From Ampelocalamus luodianensis (lineage: Eukaryota > Streptophyta > Magnoliopsida > Poales > Poaceae), in NCBI GenBank assembly GCA_036346255.1, contig CM070622.1:17448751-17512750 (forward strand): a stretch of DNA of 64,000 nucleotides. Reading direction: 5' to 3'. The notes under the pieces were generated by a model that had not been told where the DNA came from, ran no database searches, and saw only the letters and a program-made list of their open reading frames with translations. A program made the translations under genes and the position numbers. Positions 46,074 through 56,690 of the stretch are shown here, piece after piece (positions within the stretch are counted from its first letter, which is position 1; every line of letters starts with the position of its first letter).

Positions 46074-47055
46074 TTGCCCTACGAATTTTTGGTAGATACA
46101 GCAAGTTCCGAAGTCGTATTTGCGGAAATGATCACCGAATTCGCGTATATGCAGAAACAACATCATTGGCGCACGGACCGTACGCCAATAGCTCCCGCAC
46201 CGCCACATGGCGTTGGCGCACAGTCTCCATGCACCAACGCCTATTGACCGTGTGCAAACGCATGTCCCGCCGCCACGTTGCCCCCTCCGCCCCCCTCCCG
46301 GCCACATCAGCCTGTTGGCGCATGGTGACCATGCGTCAACCATGCTCACCAACTGTGCACCAATAGCCCTCAGCCGCCACGTGTCCTAGGTTAGGTTAGT
46401 GTTAGGGTTAGTTAGGGTTAGGGTTAATTAGGGTTAGTGTTAGGCTCAAATCGGTAAGAATTTTAAAATATATAGTAAATAAGTTCCAAAAAATATAAAA
46501 TTTTATGTGAAGCTTCACGACACAGTGTACTGTACGGTGTAAATTTGTCATAATTTTATTCTTTTAAAATTTTCTTGCAACACCGTATAAGTGTCATGTT
46601 TGTACGAATTTCTAAATATAGAAAATGTGCTCCAAAAATTATAAATTTTATTTTGAATGCTCCTCATGTAGTGGACTTGATTGTGTAATGTTTCAGCAAT
46701 CTTATATATGTTCTGGTATTGTCTCAAAAATTTAGGATTTAGGTCGCGAAAATTTCTATTTTAGGTTTCGAAAATTAGGGTTTCATGATTTCATGTGACT
46801 TGGAATGTATAGAAAACACCTTGTTTGTTATGTACAATGAAAAATTCTACGATACCCAGCTATGGACTCTTCAGCAAACTTCTACGCGAGGGTGTTGCAG
46901 AAGCGCAAGTGGCTTGCGCAGAAGAGGTTCCTATTTTTGCAAACTTCTACGGTGACCGTGCGCCAACGGTGCTATTTCTATAAATACGAGAATTCGGTGG
47001 TTATTTCTGTAAATACGACTTCAAAACCTGTTGCATCTACCAAAAATTCTGCAAA
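46074..47055. mobile_element. long-inverted-repeat element, about 1 kb, probably Mutator-like
   Basis: The left arm CGAATTTTTGGTAGATACAG onward (46082–46180) pairs with the right arm ending CTACCAAAAATTC (47050), through AAGTCGTATTTGCGGAAATG and CACCGAATTCGCGTAT. Arms are about 100 bp. The middle has GTTGGCGCA/TGCGCCAA words, telomere-like repeats and an AT-rich part with two diverged copies of an AAAATATAAAATTTTAT-type segment. No clear target duplication was found, so the superfamily is inferred. Confidence 0.6.
46389..46444. repeat. TTAGGG-like interstitial repeat
   Basis: TTAGGTTAGTGTTAGGGTTA and further GTTAGGGTTAATTAGGG words run for 56 bp. Spacing is irregular and the plant telomere unit TTTAGGG is not regularly kept, so this is telomere-like sequence within the surrounding element, not a chromosome end. 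Confidence 0.75.
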
Positions 47056-47183
47056 TGTGCAATGGCTATATATCCAATCTACGTACGTACCTCGGCTACC
47101 AAACTACGAGCATTTGTATAAACCCCTAATCAAATCCATCAGTTGCTCGGAAGCCAAATGAGGAAGAGCATGCATTTTTTTAT

Positions 47184-47434
47184 GTTTGGGATTTTCCCCC
47201 ATCCGATCCACATTAAAAAAGAAGAGCACCCTACCTCGCGAGACGCACACGGGAGATAGCACTCGAACCGTGACGGCCTGGGAGCTCGAAGCTCCCCCAC
47301 ACCACTGAGTCCCAGCTCAGTCCTCAAATAACCTGGTGAGACACCACACGCATGAGCCCCAGCTCGAACGCGAGTGGGTTGGCTACCCCACTGGCCACTG
47401 CAGCCACACCACTGAGCCGAAGCTCAGTTCTCGT
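47184..47434 (-). mobile_element. tRNA-derived SINE, minus orientation
   Basis: On the minus strand two RNA polymerase III B-box-like motifs occur (GCGTTCGAGCTGG near 47370, CGGTTCGAGTGCT near 47262), followed by GGGTGCTCTTC, a GGGGGAAAATCCC hairpin and an A-rich 3' tail. The direct repeat ATGCATTTTT(TT)AT at 47170–47183 and 47435–47446 fits a LINE-type target duplication. The body is alignable to the plus-strand copy at 47640–47876. Confidence 0.7.
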
Positions 47435-47544
47435 ATGCATTTTTATCTAGGTATTCATAGGGAAAGGAAAGAAGTTTTTAACAGATCAGACCAAAAAATA
47501 GTACACACATGCACACTAGTGCTAACAACAAGTGAAAACTACGA

Positions 47545-47876
47545 GGACAAGCGATTGCTCGTTTGGTTCGCTTGCTGGTGCGCGAGTGGCCGATCCTGGG
47601 TTCGAGCCCGGGAGCCTCACCTTTATTTGGCTTGAGAAGTGAGTGGTGCTCGGCTGGCTGTTGGCGCCAGGTGGAGCTTCGCTCGGCGGACAGCCCACGC
47701 GTGTTCGAGCCTTGTGCTTGACGTGTGTGTCTCACAGGTGTGGTTTGAGGACTGAGTTGGGGCTCAAATGGCAAAAGCCCACCACGGTTCGAGCGCTGGC
47801 TCTGTGTGCGCCTCGCGAGTTAGGGTGCTCTTCTTCTTTAATGTAGACTGGATGGGGAAAATCCCGGCCATAAAAA
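47545..47876 (+). mobile_element. tRNA-derived SINE, composite, plus orientation
   Basis: Flanked by an 18-bp direct repeat with one mismatch (AACAAGTGAAAACTACGA at 47527–47544, ...CTATGA at 47877–47894) and ending in an A-tail (TAAAAAAA). The 5' part contains a tRNA-like T arm (CCTGGGTTCGAGCCCGGG, about 47596). Two more GTTCGAG motifs lie at about 47703 and 47789, so it may be built of two or three tRNA-like units. The 3' part is shared with the minus-strand SINE. It has no coding capacity. Confidence 0.8.
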
Positions 47877-50800
47877 AACAAGTGAAAACTATGAAAAAGG
47901 ATCATCAACCATGCTACCAGTTTTCAACTGGCAGGTTATTAAATGATTCAACAATAAATTAACCCTGATCCATGCACTCTTCATCTGTTGCCATATATAA
48001 GTGGACACCCACTAGCTGACCACGTCTACGATTTTTTTTTGAAATAATGTTAATTTAAAAGATAATTACAAAAATAAATGGTTGAAATAAAAAATTACAA
48101 AACCACCATGTCGTTCCTGATTCGTCCTAAAGATTTCTCGTAGGGCATTTCTTGAAGGTGTGCCTGGACTCCCTTCAAATAGAGCACTTCTTCGTATGAC
48201 GTCCGATTTCTGCTTCGTCCATGTCGTTCCTGATGTGTCATACCTGTCGTTGGCCAACCTTTCCCTTCAGCCTATCAATATTCGTGGCCTAGATAAGTTG
48301 GTTCCAGGTCGGATGCCCAGTAAAATGCCCAACCACGCTTGACCATATATCTCTGCACTCTAGGTTTGCATCACCTCCTCGTTGAAATAGTCAGAGAGGT
48401 ACTGGCCGGGATGCTGCACCACCGTCGAACATACGGCTATGACATGGGAGCAGGGCCTATACAGCAGAACATGCTTGTTGTGAGTGCATACGCAACTAGT
48501 GCGGCGTAGCGTGTACTCGTGGGTGATCCTCTCGTGTTCGTCTTGCGGCGTCCTTTATCCCTGCACATTATCTCGAAGCGAAGCTCTCTTGTGCCCATCT
48601 TGAATGCCCAGTGCATCTCACCCTTCTTGCTCTTCTCCTCCATGTACTTGGTGATCATGGCGGAGTAGAGTACTCTGTCATTTGCTATGGCGAGCGATAC
48701 ATGGTTGCTTTTGTCAATAAAATAATTTGTGATACCACAGAAAATTGCCTCCATAATACTAACCAAAGGGATACACCTTGCGTCGCGTATGACTCAGTTG
48801 TACACCTCGGCTAGATTGGTTGTCATAATATCATATCGAGCACCATCCCTGTCATGTAGCAGTGACCATTTCCCCTTAGGCTCGTGCTCAATCCAGTCTA
48901 AGAAGTATTTCACCTGAGCCTCCGTCTTCCTCGTCACACCGGGACCATTTGTGAGTAGCTGTGGCAATGCTTTGGGGGCCTAGTCAGCGCTTAGGGCGTC
49001 ACTTTTCGCTTCATCCCTTCTGTGCGTCTGAGTCCGCTCATCCAAAATCTTTCAGAGTGTTTTTGTAACATCCCTAATTTGCAGAATTTTTGAAATTTTT
49101 TAAAATTCAAAAGAAATAACCATTTGGTTTAAGTTGCAAAAGCTTAAATTGAAATTTAGAAATAAAAAACTATTTAATTTGAATTAATCCAACTTCAATT
49201 AAATTAAAAAGTTAGTTTATTTGAGTTTTCTAGATTTTATGTGGATTTTAAGTCTTTTCTTGCTTTTTCTGGATTTTAGAATTGGTTTCTCCTTCGGTTT
49301 GAAGTCAAAATCTATTTTGTTTGCAAAACTAAAAACTAAAGTATAGTTAAAAGTATTTTTGCTTCTATTTTCTAAAAGTCTTTTTGATTTTCTGGCATTT
49401 CTTTAATCAGAAATGTTATTTTAAATCCCTAAAGCTTTGGGCCGAATTCTTTCCTTCGGCCCGCTTTCTTTTCTCTCCCCGCGGCCCGTTCCGGCTCGCT
49501 CCACACGCGCCCGCACCTCCCCCGATCGAGAGCCGTCCGATTGCAATCCAACGGTCACGATCGTGTCAGAGCGTCGGAGTTCTGATCGTCTCGCTCATTT
49601 TGAGCCGTGCGATCAGAATCCAACGGCGCCCATCGCCCACGCCCTCGCCGCTCCTGCTCTCGCTGACTGGTGGGCCTGCCTAGTCAGCGCCTTCGTCTCC
49701 ACTGTCATCTCCTACCTCCCGCGCCCGTCGCGTCCGCGCCGCGCTCGTGCGCGCGTTTTGCGCCGGCCACGTTTGCCCCGTCGCCGCCACCCTGACATGC
49801 GCATTGAGTGCGGCGTGCTCCACCGCACTCTTTGCCGCCACCCACGCGTGCTCCCGTGCCTTGTCTCCTCCGCGCCGCGTGTGTCCCTTCGCCGGACCCC
49901 ACCGTCGTAGAGCACCGTAGCCCATCTCCTCCTTCGAGCCTCCACGTGCCTATTTAAGGCGAGCACCGACTTCGCCCTGAGCTCCTCTCTCTTTTCCCTA
50001 TTCTCCTTGCTCTCTCTCGCTCTCCTCCGCCCCAATTTGGTGCTCCTCGCCGCCAGCCACCGAAGCTTGCCGCCGCCGTTTACGTCGCCTCCGAGCTTCC
50101 TCCGCCGCCTCGCCTCGGCATCACAACGTTGAGGGCCGTGCGCACCTCCTCTTCCTCTGGAGCCCATCGGAGCGTCGCCTCCACCTTCAACAGCCACCGT
50201 CGCCTCTTCTTCCTCATCGCCGACAACCTTCCCGTGCCGCCGCGTCCTCGCGACGGTGAGCACCAGCATCGCCGCATCGTCCTCTTCGCGTAGGTGTCCT
50301 CGCCGGCCACCAGAACCCCGCTGTTCGCCGGCGACCATCGGGCTGTGAGCGCCGCCGCTCGGGCGCCCACGTGGCTACCACCTGGCGCCACGTATGCGCC
50401 ACCTCGGCCCCTCGGCCCACGTGGACGCCACCTCCTCGGCCCTGTGTGCGCGCGCGTCGGTGCTTGCATGGCAGCGCCACGTGGTGCCTAGTCAGCGCCA
50501 CCGAGGCGTCACCTCACCCGCTTTGCCTACGTGGCAGCCACATGTCTGCTGACGTGGCATTTCCTTTTATTTTCCATTGAAAAATAATTCAGTCGGAAAT
50601 TTAAATCCCACCACTGACGTCAACTGACGCAATAAATCTCTTTTCCTTTAGAAAAATAATTCCAAAAATCAGGAAAACCCTTTTTCTTGATTTTCAATCT
50701 TCCGGAGGCTGTAACTTCCTCATTCGAACTCCGATTCGAGTGATTCAAATTTATAAATTCATCTAAAATCGTCCTATTGCTATTAGTGCTAGTTTGGTTT

Positions 50801-50897
50801 TTATTTGGATTTTATTTGGAGTTGTTTTATTTATTTAGCTCTTTTCGCACGTGTAGATTCCGGCGTTTCGGAAGATTTCTCGGACCGACGACCGAAG

Positions 50898-51370
50898 TGT
50901 TGGATTTAAGCACTCACTTGATACTCAACGCTATCCCGTGGACACAACTAACACGAGAGAACACTCTAGAGCTACACTGGAGTACGACGAAGAGAACCTC
51001 TATTCTCTTGTACTACTAAACTCTATGAAGATGAAACACAGGGAACACCGGAGACACAACTCGACTTGTGTCATTTTGTTCCTATTCAACTTAACTTCAC
51101 AAACTGAAAACACATAAGCTTATATAAGCCACACACGCACTAGCACCCATGCAACCACTAAGGCACACATGCATGCACTACACCACTACAGCACTACTGC
51201 ACTACGCACTACTGCACTACTGCACTAGCAGCCACACCTCCACTAACCCACGCATGCATGTAACCACACAGCCACTAATTCACGCACACCTCCACTAATA
51301 GAAATAACATACACATGCATCTTCTAGCCACATGTGCAACACATACATGCAACAAGATTAAAAACTAACA
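50898..51370 (-). repeat. 3' LTR of gag-only copia element
   Basis: 473 bp. It holds a CACTACTGCACTA repeat (about 51180–51230) that is longer than in the other LTR and a TATATAAG box near 51121. The adjoining TTCTCCCCTAA (51371–51381) is the polypurine tract on the minus strand. Confidence 0.95.
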
Positions 51371-51391
51371 TTCTCCCCTAATCTTGTTGCA

Positions 51392-52229
51392 CTAAAGCAC
51401 GACTGGTTCGTCGTCAGAGTCCGCCATGACAAGCAGTGCTTGCTGCTTCTTCTCCTCCTTCAGTTTGGTGCACTCCCAGGAGAAATGACCGTACTTGTCG
51501 CACCCATAACACCTCACCTTAGCCTTGTCAAATTTGCCACGCTTGAGCCCGTCCTTCTTCTCCTTAGCCCTCCACTGAGACTGGGTGAGCAGCAAATGCT
51601 CCTCCATCCTCGTCATCTTCGTAGATCTTCACGCGCTCCTCAAAAGCTTTCAGCCGCCCAAATACCTCCTGTGCCGTCATCTTCTTCATGTTGCCGAATT
51701 GCTTGATGGTGGTGGCAATCGGCAAGAACTTCCGCGAGACGACACGAAGGATCTTCTCCACGACTTCCAGTTCCTCTTTCTTCTCACCAAGAGTCCTCAT
51801 CTGGCTAACAATGGTTGTCAGCCATGCAGCAAACTCATCAACGCTTTCCTTCTCCTTCATGCTCAGCTTCTCGAGCTCCCTCTTCAACGTCTGGACTTTT
51901 GCCCTTTGCACACGATCCGCGCCCATGTGCATGGACTTGATCGCCTCCCATGCCTCCTTTGCCGTATCCATCTCCATGATCATGAGGAATGTCTCCTCGG
52001 AGACACCTTGGTAGATGGCTGACAATGCCATCTTATCATGGCTCTCCTCGATGTCGTCGTCGCCCTCCACGGCGTCCCATACACCTTGCGCGATCATGTG
52101 CACCCTCATCTTCGTCTTCCATGCCGCGTAGTTTGTACTCGTCAACAATGGGTACTGGAACGGTATGGACGCCTTTGCCGTCGGCGCCTTGGATGTCACA
52201 ATCTCGCGGCTGCTGGTGCTTCCTATCAT
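51392..52229 (-). CDS. copia gag (UBN2 type with zinc knuckle), one frameshift
   Basis: The main frame (52229–51564, 221 codons) starts MIGSTSSREIVTSKAP and has NYAAWKTKMRVHM, AKEAWEAIKSMHMGADRVQR and SQMRTLGEKKEELEVVEKIL, the typical UBN2 gag core. A single frame change near 51600 leads to 51616–51392, which contains the CCHC knuckle CYGCDKYGHFSWEC and ends shortly after DSDDEPVVL. The knuckle would bind the element's RNA in the virus-like particle. The coding part is otherwise clean, unlike the older elements in the window. The stop lies just before the polypurine tract, so no pol could follow. Confidence 0.9.
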
Positions 52230-52236
52230 TGCCCTT

Positions 52237-52248
52237 GCTCTGATACCA
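52237..52248 (-). other. primer-binding site, initiator tRNA-Met
   Basis: The minus strand reads TGGTATCAGAGC, a perfect match, two bases from the LTR at 52251. Confidence 0.9.
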
Positions 52249-52250
52249 AA

Positions 52251-52699
52251 TGTTGGATTTGAGCACTCACTTGATACTCAACGCTATCCCGTGGACACAA
52301 CTAACACGAGAGAACACTCTGGAGCTACACTGAGTACGACGAAGAGAACCTCTATTCTCTTGTACTACTAAGCTCTATGAAGATGAAACACAGGGAACAC
52401 CGGAGACACAACTCGACTTGTGTCATTTTGTTCCTATTCAACTTAACTTCACAAACTGAAAACACATAAGCTTATATAAGCCACACACGCACTAGCACCC
52501 ATGCAGCCACTAAGGCACGCATGCATGCACTACACCACTACAGCACTACTGCACTAGCAGCCACACCTCCACTAACCCACGCATGCATGTAACCACACAG
52601 CCACTAACTCACGCACACCTCCACTAATAGAAATAACATACACATGCATCTTCTAGCCACATGTGCAACACATACATGCAACAAGATTAAAAACTAACA
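52251..52699 (-). repeat. 5' LTR of gag-only copia element
   Basis: 449 bp, almost identical to 50898–51370 apart from a shorter CACTACTG repeat. A TATATAAG box on the minus strand (about 52472–52480) is the likely promoter for the gag transcript. Confidence 0.95.
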
Positions 52700-55574
52700 C
52701 GAAGCATCACAACTCTTCAACGAAGGCAAGTCATAGACCTTTGATCATATTGAATCCCTTTTACAAAACTATATAATTTGATATAAACATGCATTGCTAG
52801 TTTTATATTAAATAGTTTCGGGAGTAGATAATTGCTTAATTGATGTATGCCTCCTTGATAAATTGCAAATGGCATGTATCCTTGAATGACATGAACCTTT
52901 GGACACCATAGGATGGACTATTTTAGTTGGACATTGATAAATTACCAACACGGGTATCGTATTATGCTTAGCCATGCTATAGTTGTACGTTGGGACTCAT
53001 GATCACATGCTCATATGAATAAACATGACTAAAGGAATTATAGAATTGCCACTATTATTAAAATATATTGTGTCAAGGCTAGGGTGGTCTTTGGCCAGGT
53101 TGAACTGAAAATGTTTTATGCTTGGGCGAGTGGGCGATGGTAAGTGTGGGTGCCGTAACACACATTGGGACGTGGATAGTCTTGTCTGAGCAGCCAACTA
53201 AGGACTTAACCTTGAACAATTGATCTGGGTCATATCGTGCAACCATAAGTTCATTTATGGGGTGGACTGGGCCAACTAATTAGCAATGTTTTGATTTGGC
53301 TCTGTTTGGAGTTGAAAAGCGGCGCAAGAGAGGGCATGAATCTGGCGGGAGTAAAACTCGTTAGAAGCGAATCCTTAGCGAGCATAACCGAGTCAAAACA
53401 GAGCTTTGTAAAAGCCTTGTGATAATAACTTAGTCGCACACCTTCGGCAGTGTGTTAAACGGACATTATAAGTCAATTATCTCTTGTGGGTAAAGCTGTA
53501 CAACCTCTGCAGAGTGTAAAAAACTATTCGAATAGCCGTGTCCCTGGTTATGGATATGCCCGGAGATTTCACGCAAGGGGTAGGTGTTTTCTTTAAAATG
53601 ATGGGAATGATGGTTTGGATGGAATGGTTGGGATGATCTCTAGTTGTTTCAAAGAACTGAATTACTTATGTACTAATCTTTTAAATTGTGCTTTTAATCT
53701 ACTTATTGTATTTACTATCAATATTGCTTTCTGCAACATAGTCATAAAGCTATCCTTGTCTAGCCTCGCTTGAATAATAATTGCATACATTTCCCTATGA
53801 CTTGCCGATTATATTCAAAGTACTCACGGCTTGCGCCCTGTGTGATTAATCCCCACAGAAGAACTAGGGAACTCGGAGTATTATGAAGAGGAGTATCTCG
53901 AAGACTTTGCGAACTAGGTCGCATCCTCCACTTGATTGCCTGTGGGCATGTCGAATGGCTTCCACGAGATATTCTGTTTCCGCTGCAAGTTATCTTTTGT
54001 TGTTAAGCTCTGCGTGGCAACTCTGTAAGACTTGACCATAAGGTCCTTTTGCCACCAAGTAATATTAATTTATCCGCTTCATCGTTATTTTGTTGTATGG
54101 TTGTGATTACACCGATGTTGTAACTGTGCGAGCTAGCTACTGATCTGGGACTAGTTCGGAATAAACAAAGGGTCCTGGGGTTGCATACCTAGGGTCCCGA
54201 CAGTTTTAAACTTTCACTGTTGGTTTTGGTTGCACAGCCGCTTGAACAGGTTCATCAAGTTCTTGTTGTGGAACTGCTTGTAGAAGTTTGTACCCAAGTG
54301 CCTCATGCATCACCTACTCTGTAGATCCGCCTATAGAAGTGGTTCGTTCTCTCCTTGTTGTAGCTGAGTTATTGTACTCAGCAGGCCCGCATGCTGATCT
54401 TGTATGACACATACATTTGGACAACCCTATATAACAGAAATCCTCAAATTTCTTAGGAACCACAACTCGATGTCCGTGTTTTCGCTTTCAACGAAAACGA
54501 ATGCCATGGGAAGAACTTGATTATTTTCGTTCGTCGCTATTGCAGCCAGTATCTGACTCTTATACTTTTCAGTCAGGAATGTACCATCCACACACAAGAT
54601 TGGACGGTAGTGCCTAAATGCATTGATGCATGGACCAAAGGCGAATAATGCTTGCTGCGGTACCCTCTTATTGGCCCATTTCGGATGCGTGGAATCTTGA
54701 AAGTCAACATGAGTGCTGAGATTCCTGTCTTGTATGAATCGGAATAGCCCGGGGAGGTTGTGGTAGGAGTCCTCGAACGTACCGAACTTTGATTTCAACG
54801 CCTTCTGTTTTGCCCTCCACACCTTGGCATAGCTGACTGTGTACTAGAATCTTATCTCAATCACTCGAATGATGGATCGCGATTCAAAATCTAGATTATC
54901 GACGATCTCACCGTACATGAGATTGGCGATGAAACCTGATGATAGGTTCCTGTAGGACTGCACTGACTCAGTGATGACACATGCGTGAGGGACCACTATA
55001 GAGTATTTCTAGTAGGTGTCTGAAGGATCTAGACCCGTCATTATATGTTAATGGAGTATTTTAGTGATTAATGACAAATCTACATATGAGACTAACACTT
55101 TTATCGTTATACTTATTGTTTCGTCTCAAATGGATAAAGAGGTGAAAATAAATAAGGTATGCATTCTTAATGAAAAATCCTTATATGAGACTAACACTAA
55201 TATTTGTTATATCTTGATTAGTCTCAGCTTGGATATAAAAAGAAAAATCCAAATAGGTATGCATTTATTAATGATAAATCTATTTGTGAGACTAACAATT
55301 CTATTGATTATCTATTGCTTAGTCTTGTTTGGATATAAAGATGAAAATACAAGAGGTGTGCATTTTACTTTATTTATATATATAGTTGCTTTCCTCGGAT
55401 CCAAAATATAGGTTGAACTTACCAAAAGGTTAACTTGGATATGTGCATATGTTTTCATTACACATTTTGTGTATGCACATATTTAGGGGGGGTTATTCTA
55501 TATTTTGTGGTTTCATTAGTATTGATCCATATTCTCTTTCCACATATATACTAAGGGTCTTTACTTTGAAACAT

Positions 55575-55825
55575 ATCCTTGAATATATTTAACTTGTGTA
55601 GTTAATATATTCATATGAGTATATGAGAGCATATGAGACTTGTGTAGTTCATAGATGCTCATATATTCTTGAATATATTTAACTTGTGTAGTTAATATAT
55701 TCATATGAGTATATACAACTTGTGTAGTTCGTATACACTCATATTTAGTATATACAACTTGTAGTTCGTATATACTCTTGGTATATATAACTTGTGTAGT
55801 TTATATATACTCATGTTTATCTATA
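55575..55825. repeat. AACTTGTGTAGTT/TATATTC tandem repeat in solo LTR
   Basis: A word of about 45–55 bp with AACTTGTGTAGTT and TATATACTCATAT is repeated five or six times with length changes. It is AT-rich and non-coding. Confidence 0.8.
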
Positions 55826-56499
55826 TTCAATTATTTGAAATATTATTGTGGGACTAACATGTGTGCTAAGATGTTTAAAGTCTTAGTCCCAGTTTATGGA
55901 TGGCGACATGGTAAGAAAAATACATGACAATAGAGGGATCATGACTAATAGCTTGATAGCATGTTATTGTGTCATATGGATCAAGTTTGGATCATGCATG
56001 CATTTGTTTTTTAAATTGTATTTAAATTTGAAAGCTTTAAGTGCATTGGTCAGAAATCGGTCGTCATCGAGTTACATCATGGTACTACCGCATTGCGGTC
56101 GTTCGATTTCTAGTTGGCAGTTGGATAAAACCAGAACCGATGCATTTTGGCTCAGAGCTCTCTCTGAAAATCGGTCGTACCACATTTGAGAAACGGTAGT
56201 ACCGCTATGCGGTTGTACCGATGTTTGTATGGCAGTATGAATTTTCTAGAGAGCATGTCGTTTCGGCAATTTGGAAACCCTGCAATCGGTAGTACCGCTC
56301 CTTCGTGTAGTACGATCGGACCAAGCGGTAGTACCGCAATTTTGTTGGCGGTTGTATCGGTCCAGGTTTTTCAACAGCTTATTCAGAAGCATTTAATGTA
56401 GGTATATCTTGGTAATTAATGTTAATCATTGTGGGACTAACATTTTTTATGAGTTGGATGAATAGGTTATGTTTCAGGGTGATAAAGACTTTGGATGAC

Positions 56500-56690
56500 A
56501 TCATGAGTTGATCGTCATCAAGTCAAAGTTCAAGAAGAGGATGCATCATGTGTTGATGCATATCAAGATCTCGAAGAAGAGATGATCATGAGTTAATCAT
56601 CAAGTCAAGAGAAGACTCATCATGTGTTGATGGAGGTCAAGTAAAAGATGCATCATGGGTTGATGCATATCAAGACGATGACCCGGACTT
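56500..56690. repeat. GATGCATCATG..TTGATG tandem repeat in solo LTR
   Basis: Words such as GCATCATGTGTTGATGCATA, TCAAGTCAAG and GAAGAAGAG alternate about every 40–55 bp, four times. This probably arose by slippage. Confidence 0.75.

Larger units (their letters stand above)
50898..52699 (-). mobile_element. gag-only copia element, 1.8 kb, young
   Basis: Two nearly identical LTRs (50898–51370 and 52251–52699, TGTTGGATTT...AAACTAACA) enclose 880 bp. The perfect duplication CGAAG lies at 50893–50897 and 52700–52704. On the minus strand the order is LTR, primer site, gag with zinc knuckle, polypurine tract and LTR. No protease, integrase or reverse transcriptase is present, so it depends on a helper. 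The LTRs differ by a 20-odd-bp CACTACTG repeat change and a few substitutions, indicating recent insertion. Confidence 0.95.
49064..54202. mobile_element. solo LTR, gypsy Tekay/Del-like, interrupted
   Basis: The sequence starts TGTAACATCCCTAATTTGCA and ends AGGGTCCCGACA, with the perfect 5-bp repeat GTTTT at 49059–49063 and 54203–54207. Without the nested copia element (50898–52704) it is about 3.3 kb. There is no primer site, gag or pol, so it is a single LTR left by recombination. The TGTAACA...CCGACA ends and length resemble grass Tekay/Del chromoviruses; this assignment is by memory of such ends. Long GC-rich frames at 49437–50580 on both strands are not genes. Confidence 0.8.

Noticed and set aside
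46389..46444. A true telomere or chromosome end
   Set aside because: Only 56 bp of irregular TTAGGG-like words inside a transposable element, with unrelated DNA on both sides.
47560..47625. A functional tRNA gene
   Set aside because: It has a good T arm and B box, but no clear acceptor stem or anticodon arm, and it lies at the 5' end of a SINE with target duplication and A tail.
49437..50580. Long overlapping open frames up to 208 codons
   Set aside because: They lie in the GC-rich part of a solo LTR, occur on both strands and have no domain.
54427..54822. A stand-alone host gene with 131 codons
   Set aside because: It contains the MULE catalytic DGTFL segment and is continuous with the other transposase pieces across the LTR insertions.
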